DNA of 64,000 bases from Paludibacter sp. 47-17 (GTDB lineage Bacteria; Bacteroidota; Bacteroidia; Bacteroidales; Paludibacteraceae): contig MKVT01000014.1 in NCBI GenBank assembly GCA_001898935.1, positions 310,001 to 374,000 of the forward strand, in the 5' to 3' direction. Made by a program: the position numbers and the translations under genes. The notes below the pieces were generated by a model. It made no database searches. It was not told the origin of the DNA and saw only the letters and a program-made list of their open reading frames with translations. Positions 26,799 through 36,500 of this stretch are shown in pieces. The first letter of the stretch is position 1. Each line of letters starts with the position of its first letter.

Positions 26799-28883
26799 TC
26801 ATTGAATAATTAACTTTTCCGTGCCTACTACCCGCCCCTGGTCGACCAGGTTAAGCATATACACCCCTGGGGCAAAACCCTGAACCGGAATTTTTTCTTC
26901 ATCGGTATCGACGAGCTTTTCCAGTACTTTACGTCCTTCCAGATCAATTACCTGAAGCAATTTATTGCCGGCTCCTTTCACCAGCACCAGTTCATCGGCC
27001 GGATTAGGGGCAATCGTAAACGACGGGGTTGGAGCCGAAGCAGTACCCGAAATTGTTTCGGTAACATTAATAGTGAATTGGAGGGATGGATGTGCAACTG
27101 GAGTATGATTAATCATACCGAAGTAGCTGTTGTGTATGATTGCATTGTATTTCCCGATAGCCACGCCCGGACTGGCTTTGTACGAAACCAGCATAATGTG
27201 CTGATACGGTTTGGCTGGATCGGCAACCGGGTTTTCTTTCGACATGATGGTAAACTGGGGTGTTCCATCGTCAGCATAGGCAATGGTTAGCTGGTGCGAT
27301 CCTGCCAGTTCCTTGGACAACACGGTGGCCTGCGGCTGAAGCGCAATACCCTGGGGTAACGAAACAGCAAAAGCGGCATTTGCGAAAGGCAGGTTGGTCG
27401 CAATATTAAATTGAAGGAGCATTACACCGGTACCATCGGCGCCTATCGGCTTCACTTCCTGGGCCACCAACGCCGATAAAGCGGAATAATAGTAGGTTGT
27501 AGTATTCGTCGGAGCCCAATCGGAACCGTTCCAGGTGCTGCGTATCGATTGTGAGGTATAACCGGCATCATCGTATGCAAACTTCATTTTTATATTGTTC
27601 ACAAATGCGTTGTTCGCATACGTCGTTGTGTAATAATAATCGGTCCTATCGTTCGAATCGTAGAACGTAAAACGTTGCCAGGTGTATACTCCCACCCAGG
27701 GAGACGATACAGTTTCGCGGTACATCTGATGGAATTTCACTTCCTTACCCGTATCGGAATAGTCGCGGGTTTGTTCGTAAAGTACATTATTGGCAGCGTC
27801 GTACTCATAGTATTTCTCCGATCTGATGATCCATCGGTTCTTCGACACATTCCAATCGTACTGAACATAATTGATCAGGTTTCCAAACTGATCGAACTCC
27901 TCCAATTTTCGCGCTACACGAATAAACGATCCGTTAACGTACGCATAGGTAATTTTATAGTCGCCGTCGTTTTCGGATTTATACACCGGCACCCAGGTAT
28001 TGTTTTTAAATTCCAGTTCGGTGGTATAAGATTCGGAACATACCGCAAATGTTGCGACCGTAGCTTTTTTCCATTGCTGGGTTGATTCTTCATAATCACG
28101 AAACACTGTTTTTTCGGTCAGATGCCCCTGCGCGTCATAGTTATAGCCTGTTTTTGAGGCATCATAAGTTCCGGTGTCATTATTCCATACGATATCGGTT
28201 ATAACTTCTGCATAACCGGGTTCGGCGGTCGAATAGGAGTAGTGTTGCAATACTTTCCATTGCTGTATATCGGTCAACCACCTGGAGTAAATCAGGTCTT
28301 TGTAGGTGGTAGTATGTCCCACGTATACAATCTCATGTTTATAATTGTATTCGAGCTGATTGGTATTCGAGTTATAGAGATAATTCGTCGAATTTTCGGT
28401 CCAGTTTCCTTCGTTGTCCTCACTCCATACCGAGAATTCGCGACTCGTACAAACCGGCACAGACGATTGATTCGGGAAACCATAATTCTCAGTAAGAACC
28501 TTATTTCCGTCGGCATTGTACATTTCCACTTTTTTACTGCTATGCCGCCACGACCGGGTTTCCGGAACCCAACTGTATCCATCGGATACATACTGATTGC
28601 CCCATTCGTCGTAAGTATAGATATATTTATTTACAGGCGTACCATCGGAAGCTACATTCACGGTACTGTCCAGCTGTTGTCGTGCCGTTGCAGTTTGCTG
28701 TACCGCTCGTGCCCGGGAGGAGGACATCACCGGATGCTTTTTTCCGGGAGCATCATCGTTTTCACAAAACCCGGGATACTGGTCGTGTTGCGACACATCG
28801 ATAAGCGTTACAAAACGTTTTTGAGCACTAGTCCCCAACCCGATGAGGACAACAACGGAGACGAAAAATACTAATCTTTTCAT
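26799..28883 (-). CDS. Secreted YD-like repeat protein with T9SS sorting domain
   Basis: A 694-residue protein with a signal peptide (ending GLGTSAQ). About 450 residues of loosely repeating Tyr/Trp/Asp-rich units follow (YIYTYDEWGNQYV, YNYDAQGHLTEKTV, YEYDAANNVLYEQ, KFAYDDAGYTSQS), like short YD/RHS-type repeats separated by WxxS-type strands. A beta-sandwich-like region follows at about 490-610. The last 80 residues are a T9SS type A sorting domain (IAPNPADELVLVKG, FAPGVYMLNLVDQG, TEKLIIQ). A surface-exposed structural or binding role is likely. No toxin domain follows the repeats, unlike true RHS proteins. The gene is single, with its own -7 element. Confidence 0.82.
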   Translation of the reverse strand: MKRLVFFVSVVVLIGLGTSAQKRFVTLIDVSQHDQYPGFCENDDAPGKKHPVMSSSRARAVQQTATARQQLDSTVNVASDGTPVNKYIYTYDEWGNQYVSDGYSWVPETRSWRHSSKKVEMYNADGNKVLTENYGFPNQSSVPVCTSREFSVWSEDNEGNWTENSTNYLYNSNTNQLEYNYKHEIVYVGHTTTYKDLIYSRWLTDIQQWKVLQHYSYSTAEPGYAEVITDIVWNNDTGTYDASKTGYNYDAQGHLTEKTVFRDYEESTQQWKKATVATFAVCSESYTTELEFKNNTWVPVYKSENDGDYKITYAYVNGSFIRVARKLEEFDQFGNLINYVQYDWNVSKNRWIIRSEKYYEYDAANNVLYEQTRDYSDTGKEVKFHQMYRETVSSPWVGVYTWQRFTFYDSNDRTDYYYTTTYANNAFVNNIKMKFAYDDAGYTSQSIRSTWNGSDWAPTNTTTYYYSALSALVAQEVKPIGADGTGVMLLQFNIATNLPFANAAFAVSLPQGIALQPQATVLSKELAGSHQLTIAYADDGTPQFTIMSKENPVADPAKPYQHIMLVSYKASPGVAIGKYNAIIHNSYFGMINHTPVAHPSLQFTINVTETISGTASAPTPSFTIAPNPADELVLVKGAGNKLLQVIDLEGRKVLEKLVDTDEEKIPVQGFAPGVYMLNLVDQGRVVGTEKLIIQ

Positions 28884-29016
28884 AAGGCAATAATTTTAAA
28901 TTATAAGAGTTAAAAAAAAAGCAAGATGAAGGTCTTCTAGCACATTTTATTCTGGCTGCAACACTCTCATAATCAAAATAAAGTCAGGATAGTATTTGGG
29001 TACCGAAGGCGAAGGC

Positions 29017-29024
29017 AAAATTAT
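29017..29024 (-). promoter_or_regulatory. -7 element for the YD-repeat gene
   Basis: On the minus strand it reads TAATTTTG, matching TAnnTTTG, 134 bases before the ATG at 28883. This implies a leader of about 125 bases. No -33 TTG was found. Confidence 0.35.
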
Positions 29025-29065
29025 AAAAAAGATTATAATAAACAAACAAATGTTCAATATAAAGC

Positions 29066-29102
29066 AAAAAAAAATCCGGATTTCGTATAAAATCCGGATT
29101 TT
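29066..29102 (-). terminator. Rho-independent terminator of the superoxide dismutase gene
   Basis: Arms 29071-29083 and 29090-29102 form a perfect 13 bp stem with a 6-base loop. On the minus strand it runs into a T tract (the A run ending at 29074). It lies 24 bases past the stop codon of the gene. Confidence 0.85.
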
Positions 29103-29125
29103 CAACAGCCATATCCTTTACTGCT

Positions 29126-29797
29126 TTACTTTTTCATAAGTTCCTCTACTTTATTCCAGTTCACGATGTTCCAGAAATTTTTGATGTAATCGGCACGTTT
29201 CGACTGGTACTTGAGGTAGTAGGCATGTTCCCACACATCCAATGCAAGAACAGGCTGGCCGTTCACATCGATTACCGACATGAGCGGATTGTCCTGATTA
29301 GGAGTTGAAATAATGCGGTACTTACCGGCCTTGTCTTTAACCAGCCAGGCCCATCCCGAGCCGAAGCGCGTAGCAGCAGCTTTTTCGAATGCCTCCTTGA
29401 ACTTGTCGACAGTTCCAAACGATTTGATCAATTCCTGTTCCACGAAAGGAGTTATTTTACTTTTTGAAGCGGGAGTAAGCAATTCCCAGAACAAAACATG
29501 ATTATAAACCCCACCGCCGTTGTTGCGCACCGAAACCTTTATATCGGCCGGAACCTGATCCATATTGGCAAACAGCTCGGCCAGCGGTTTTTTCTGCAAC
29601 TCGGGATACTTCGCCAGCGCATCGTTCAGGTTTTTGGTGTACGCACCGTGATGATTGTTGTAATGAATGTACATGGTGGTACTGTCGATATAAGGCTCGA
29701 GTGCCTTGTACGAATAACTCAAACCGGGTAACTGGTATTGTGCCAAGGCCACCGAGGCCAGCAGCGTGATGCTGAACAGTAAAAAAGTTTTCTTCAT
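29126..29797 (-). CDS. Exported Fe/Mn superoxide dismutase
   Basis: It converts superoxide to oxygen and hydrogen peroxide. The 223-residue chain has a 20-residue signal peptide (ending SVALAQ), so it acts in the periplasm or outside, unusual because most Fe/Mn SODs are cytosolic. Metal ligands are His45, His100, Asp187 and His191 (IHYNNHH, YNHVLFW, LDVWEH). Gly96 replaces the FeSOD active-site Gln, and Gln168 in STPNQDNP supplies it from the other side, the Mn-type or cambialistic arrangement. A single gene with its own terminator. Confidence 0.93.
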   Translation of the reverse strand: MKKTFLLFSITLLASVALAQYQLPGLSYSYKALEPYIDSTTMYIHYNNHHGAYTKNLNDALAKYPELQKKPLAELFANMDQVPADIKVSVRNNGGGVYNHVLFWELLTPASKSKITPFVEQELIKSFGTVDKFKEAFEKAAATRFGSGWAWLVKDKAGKYRIISTPNQDNPLMSVIDVNGQPVLALDVWEHAYYLKYQSKRADYIKNFWNIVNWNKVEELMKK

Positions 29798-29962
29798 ATG
29801 TATATCTAATTTAATTATTTACAACTGATACACAAACACTACAACTTCAAACTTGTTCGCAGGGACAGCTCCGATTTAACAAAAATTGAAGTAAAAAATA
29901 GGCACTGCCGTACTTTTTACTCAATTCATCCGTTATTCAAGCAGGATACCCTGTTTTTTTCG

Positions 29963-29970
29963 TACTTTTG
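29963..29970 (+). promoter_or_regulatory. -7 element for ruvA-sprA
   Basis: TACTTTTG, a match to TAnnTTTG, lies 20 bases before the ruvA ATG, predicting a very short leader. Confidence 0.5.
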
Positions 29971-29990
29971 CAATTAAAATAGAACGAACA

Positions 29991-30587
29991 ATGATCGATT
30001 ATATCAAGGGAGAAATCACCGAACTCAATCCCACCTATGCCGTGCTCGAGACTGCCGGAGTAGGCTATTTCGTGAACATTACCCTGCAAACCTATTCAGC
30101 CCTGTCGCAAACAGCCAGCGCGAAACTCTATGTATACGAAGCTATTCGTGAAGATGCGCATTTGCTGTACGGTTTCCTTCAACCCACTGAACGACAGGTA
30201 TTTTTACTGCTCATTTCGGTATCGGGCATTGGTCCGAATACGGCTCGCATGATTATGTCGACCTACTCGGTAGCCGAGTTGCAACACCTTATCAGCACCG
30301 AAAACGTGGCCGGCATCAGCGCCATCAAGGGTATCGGATCGAAAACGGCCCAGCGGCTTATTGTGGATTTAAAAGATAAAATCCTGAAGATTCAGGTCGA
30401 TGCGGCCGGCGTGGCCCTGCAACCGGCAGTAAGCGGCGGAGCCAACCGCGAAGAAGCGCTGGCGGCCCTGGTCATGTTGGGTTTTGCAGCCAATGTATCG
30501 CAAAAAGCAGTAGATGCTATCCTGAAAGTACAACCCGATATCAAAGTGGAATTGCTCATCAAAACAGCCCTGAAGAACATCCGATAG
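29991..30587 (+). CDS. ruvA: Holliday junction DNA helicase subunit RuvA
   Basis: It binds four-way DNA junctions and loads the RuvB motor for branch migration in recombination repair. The 198-residue length is standard. The N-terminal OB-fold (MIDYIKGEITELNPTYAVLETAGVGYFVNI), tandem helix-hairpin-helix region (LISVSGIGPNTARMIM and ISAIKGIGSKTAQRLIVDLKDK) and C-terminal UBA-like RuvB-binding domain (REEALAALVMLGFAANVSQKAV) are all visible. It ends three bases before sprA, implying co-transcription; ruvB is not in this window. Confidence 0.97.
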   Translation: MIDYIKGEITELNPTYAVLETAGVGYFVNITLQTYSALSQTASAKLYVYEAIREDAHLLYGFLQPTERQVFLLLISVSGIGPNTARMIMSTYSVAELQHLISTENVAGISAIKGIGSKTAQRLIVDLKDKILKIQVDAAGVALQPAVSGGANREEALAALVMLGFAANVSQKAVDAILKVQPDIKVELLIKTALKNIR

Positions 30588-30590
30588 CCT

Positions 30591-33500
30591 ATGCGTTCCC
30601 GTTCCAAAGTTACCTGGCTCACCCTGTCCCTGCTCTTTATGCTCGGATCGGCTTTTGGCGTGCTTTCGACCACGCCGGTGAGCGAGTTGTATCTCCAGGA
30701 TCCGCAACAGGAAGAAGAAAAGCCCAGGAACTTTCCGATCAAAAAAACCACCCATACAACCGTTGAAGATCTACAGCAAAAAGTTCCCCTCGACGCCCCG
30801 CTTCCCGAAAATGTAAAAACGACCGTCGAATACGACCTGCGCACAGGAAGTTACGTGATGCGCACCCGGGTGGGCGAAACCGAAATCGCGACTCCTTTCA
30901 CCATGTCGGATAGGGAGTATTACGACTTTTCGGGCCGGCAGGAATTATCGGCCTACTGGAAAGAGCTGAACGCAAAAAACGAAGTCGATAACGAAGATAA
31001 ATTTTCGATTACCGATATGAAATTCAGTCTGGGACCGGCCGATAAGGTATTCGGGCCGGGCGGAGTACAGATTAAAACACAGGGGTCGGCCGAATTGGTA
31101 TTCGGAATCAAATCGAACAAGCTCGACAATCCGGCGCTCACCGAGCGGATGCGCAAAACCACCATTTTCGATTTCGATGAAAAAATTCAGTTGAATGTAA
31201 CCGGAAACGTGGGCGACAAGGTGAATTTCAACATGAACTACAACACCGAATCGACCTTCGATTTTGATCAGAAAATGCTTAAGCTCAACTATAAAGGCAA
31301 CGAAGACGACATCATTCAGAGCATCCAGGCCGGTAATGTAAGCATGCAGCTCAATTCGTCGCTTATCAGCGGGAGCACAGCGCTGTTTGGAGTGCGAACC
31401 GACCTGAAGTTTGGTAAACTGAATATATCGGCCATCGCATCGCAGCAGGAATCGGAGACTCAAACGGTAAGTTCGAAAGGAGGCGCCCAAACCACTAAGT
31501 TTGAAATCGGCGCCGATAACTACGACGAAAACCGGCACTTCTTTATCGGGCATTACTTTCGCAACAACTTTGAACCGGCCATGAGCAGGTTGCCCTTTAT
31601 TTCGTCGGGTATCACGGTGAATCGCATCGAAGTATGGATTACCAACAAGCGCGGGAATTACAACGAAGCACGGAATATTATCGCTTTTATGGACCTGGGT
31701 GAAACCGAACGTATCGCAAACACGCACTGGACGGTCCCGGCAGGCACCCAGTTCCCTTCCAACGAAGCCAACACCTTGTATCAGGAGGTGAAAAACATCG
31801 ACGGAGTACGCGATATCAAGCAAAGCAACGCGGTATTATCGGAACGGCTATCGGGATACGGAATCAACGGCGGCGAGGATTACGAAAAAATCGAGAGCGC
31901 CCGCCGGCTCAATCCGTCGGAATATACATTCAACAGCACGTTGGGAACTTTATCGCTGCGCAATACGCTGAATCCCGACGAGGTGCTGGGTGTGGCCTAT
32001 GAATACACGATGGGCGGCAAGGTATATCAGGTAGGCGAATTCTCGACCGACCCGGTGCAGGCACCCAATGCGCTTATCGTCAAGCTATTGAAAGGAGCAT
32101 CGCAATCGCCCCTGCTCCCGATCTGGGACCTGATGATGAAAAATGTGTACTACCTGGGAGCCATGCAGATTCAGAAAGACAAATTTGAACTGAACATTCT
32201 GTACCGCAACGATTCGGTGGGCACCAAATTACGGTACCTCACCGAAGGAAATATTAAAAATCAGTTGCTCACTCGTGTCATGAACCTCGACAGGCTCGAC
32301 AGCAAACAGGATCCGAATCCCGACGGCTTGTTCGATTATGTGGAAGGATATACTGCTTTTTCGTCGACCGGACGCATCATGTTCCCTGTGCTGGAGCCCT
32401 TTGGCGAACACCTTCGAAAAATGATAGGCGACGACCGGCTGGCTGCCGCCTACATCTTCCCGGAGCTTTACGATTCGACGCTTATTGTAGCCCAGGAACT
32501 GAGCGAAAAAAACAAATTTATAATCGAAGGGGAATACAAGGCCAGCAGCGGTTCGGAAATCAGGCTCAACGCGATGAATGTGCCGCGGGGCTCGGTAACG
32601 GTAACGGCCGGCGGGGCGACTCTTCAGGAAAACGTCGACTATATGGTCGATTACATGATGGGTACCGTCACTATCCTGAATCAATCGATTATCGAGTCGG
32701 GCACGCAGGTGAACGTGAAGCTCGAAAATCAGTCGATGTTCAGTTTACAGCGCAAAACCATGCTGGGCACCCACCTGGAATACGAATTCAGCAAAGACTT
32801 TACCCTGGGTGGCACGATAATGCGACTGTCGGAGATGCCTCTCACCACCAAGGTAAACACCGGAAACGAACCCATCGCCAACACCATCTGGGGATTAAAC
32901 ACCTCGTGGCGGAAACAATCGCAATGGCTCACCAACATGCTCGACAAACTTCCCTTTGTCGATGCTACAGCCCCTTCCAATATCGCCGTCAATGCCGAAT
33001 TTGCACAACTGCTTCCCGGACATCACAAAGCAGTAGGGCGCGAAGGTTACGCCTATCTCGACGACTTCGAGGCCACGAAAACCACCATCGATATTCATTA
33101 TCCGTTCAACTGGTATTTGTCGAGCACTCCCTACAGCGATGGAAAAGACCCGCTGTTCCCCGAGGCAGCCCTGAGCAATAATATCGACTATGGGAAGAAT
33201 CGTGCCCTTCTGGCCTGGTACCACGTGGATCCGCTGTTGAACCAGAACATCAGTGCAACCCCACCCAACTTACGCAACAACCGCGAATCACAATCGAATC
33301 ATTATACGCGCACCATTCTCATTCCGGAGATTTTTCCGAACCGCGAAACCCTGTCGACCCAAACCACCCGTATGACAGTGATGAACCTGTCGTACTACCC
33401 TACCGAACGAGGTCCCTACAACCTGGATGCAGAGGGTATGGATGAGTTCGGAAAGCTCACCAATCCGCAGAAGCGCTGGGGAGGAATCATGCGCAAGCTC

Positions 33501-36500
33501 GATGTCACCGATTTTGAGAATTCCAACATCGAATACATCGAATTCTGGATGATGGATCCCTTTATTTACAGCGATGGAACCGACCGCGGCGGCGAACTGT
33601 ATTTCAACCTGGGCGATATCAGCGAGGATATTCTGAAAGATGGAAAAAAATTCTTCGAACATGGACTTCCGATCGACGACGACCCCACGAAAACCGAAAC
33701 AACCGTTTGGGGACGAGTGCCTCGTGCACAGTCGACCGTAACTGCCTTCGACAATACGGCCGGAGCGCGCGACAAACAGGATGTGGGATTGAATGGTTTG
33801 TCGTCGGAGCAGGAAAAAAACTTTAGTACCTACAAAGCGTATTCGGAGGCGGTGATTGCCAAGGTGAACCAGGCAACCCGTCAGCAAATGCAGGCCGACC
33901 CGTTCTCGCCCGTCAACGACCCGGCCGGCGATACCTATCGTTTTTACCGTAATCCGGAATACGATGCTCAGGAAGCCGACATCCTCACCCGCTACAAACG
34001 GTTCAACGGTACCGAAGGGAATTCGCCCGATGCGGTAAACAGCAACACCAGTTATACGACCACCGCCACATCGACCCCCGACATTGAGGACATCAACAAC
34101 GACAATACCTTAAACGAATACGAACGCTATTTTCAGTATAAAGTAGATCTGAGACCCGACAAAATGGTTGTGGGCAGCAACTACATCACCGATAAAATAA
34201 CCTCGAATGTAAAGCTGGCCAACGACAAAATTGAACCGGTGACCTGGTACCAGTTCAAAATTCCGCTCCGCGAACACACCAGCAAAGTAGGTAATATCCG
34301 GAATTTCAAGTCGATCCGCTTTATCCGGATGTTCCTTACCGATTTTGAAAAGGAAACCCACCTGCGCTTTGCAACTATGGACCTGGTACGGGGTGAATGG
34401 CGGAGTTATACTAAAGCACTTCATCAACCCGAACGGCCACCGGTAACCACGGCAACACTGGATGTACAAGCTGTAAATATCGAAGAAAATTCGGGCAAGA
34501 CACCCGTAAATTATATTCTGCCTCCGGGTATTACGCGCGAAACCGATCCCGGCCAGCCGCAGCTGCTTCAGCAGAACGAACAATCGATGCTGATGCGCGT
34601 TTACGATCTTTCGCCGGGCGATGCGAAAGCCGTGTACCGGAACAGCACCTACGACATGCGCCAGTACAAGCGGCTGCAATTGTTTGTGCACGCCGAGCGG
34701 TTCATCGACGATGTGCACAACCTGCGCGACAACGATTTGAGTGTGTTTATCCGTATCGGTAGCGATATGGTGAACAATTACTACGAATACGAAGTTCCGC
34801 TGCGTCTCACTCCGCACGGGCTTTACAGCTCGAACAACCTTTCGGACCGTGAAACGGTATGGCATCCCGAAAACATGATCGATTTCAGTTTCGAAACACT
34901 TACCGATGCCAAACTGAAACGAAACCGGGCGAAAGGTACGGGCCAGAATGTCTCTAATCTGACTCCTTATTATGTATTTGACCCCGCAAAACCTAAAAAC
35001 AGGATTACCATCGTGGGAAATCCGTCGGTTGCCGAGGTCGAAAATATAATGATCGGTGTGCGCAACAGAAGCAACGATGTGAAAGCGGGTGAAATATGGG
35101 TCAACGAGTTACGCATGTCGCAATACAACGACGAAAGCGGGTGGGCCGCCATGGCGAATGTAGCGGTGGGACTTTCGGATCTTGGAAACATCAATTTAGC
35201 CGGACGCATGGAAACGGCAGGCTACGGCAGCCTGGAAAGCAATGTCACCAACCGCCGGATGGACGATTTGTATCAGATGAATTTTTCCACCAACCTGGAG
35301 CTGGGTCGTTTCTTACCGAAAGCGGCGAAAATTCAGCTTCCCGCCTATTTCTCGTACACCAACGAAACGCTGAGCCCAAAATACAATCCGCTCGATCAGG
35401 ATATTGAACTGAAGGAAGCATTGGCATCGATGGACGAGAAACAACAAAAAGATTCGCTGTTGCAGATTTCGCAAACGGTGCAAACCACCCGTAGTTTTAC
35501 CATCTCCTCGGCAAAGGTGAATATCAAAAGTAAAACACCTCAATTCTACGATCCGGCTAACCTAACCGTATCGTACTCGCTATCGGAAACCAATCAGCAC
35601 AGTCCCGAAGTAGAGCAAAACTACACCAAGCAGGAACGGGCTTCGATCAACTATAACTATTCGTTTACCAACAAGCCTCTGGAGCCTTTCAAAGCCAGTA
35701 AAACGTTCGAAAAACCAGCCTTCAAGTTGATCAAGGAGCTGAACTTCAACTACCTGCCCAGCGCCATCAGCTTCAACACCAATCTCAACCGCCAGTATTC
35801 GCAGGTAAAACTCCGCGATTTTAATTTCGAAACCGGCAGTTCGGGAAGCAGCCCGCTGGATGTAACCTTCAGCAAGGACTTTATGTGGAACCGGCAGTTC
35901 GATTTCAAATGGGACCTTACCAAAGCCCTGCGGTTGAGTTTCCAGTCGGGTACCAACTCGGTAATCGAAGAGCCTTACTACACGCCCGAGTTCAGCAGAG
36001 ACTATTACGAACAGTGGCGCGACTCGGTGGTATCGAGTATCCGGAAACTGGGTACGCCCTACACCTACCAGCAGGTATTCAACGCGTCGTGGGCCGTGCC
36101 TATCAACAAACTGCCGCTGCTCGACTGGATAAGCTCGGTAAACACCTCCTATGGCGCTAACTACAACTGGAACCGCACCGCCCGGTTGAAAGACGAAATC
36201 GACCCCGGAAATATCGCCACCAGCACCCGGTCGGTACAACTCGATGGCTCGTTCAACCTCGAAACATTGTACAACAAATCGGCATTGCTGAAAGAAATCA
36301 ACAACCGGTATTCGGGCACACAACGCAGAATGCCCAATCCGAATTTCAACCCCCGGGTATTCAATGTCGTGATCAGCACCGAGAAAGGAAAACGCGATAC
36401 GGTGAAACATAACCTCAACACGCAGAGTTTTAAGGTAGTAGCGGTGAACAAAAACGGAAGGCCGGTCGAATTCAGGATGAACAAGCTCTCGCCTTCGAGC

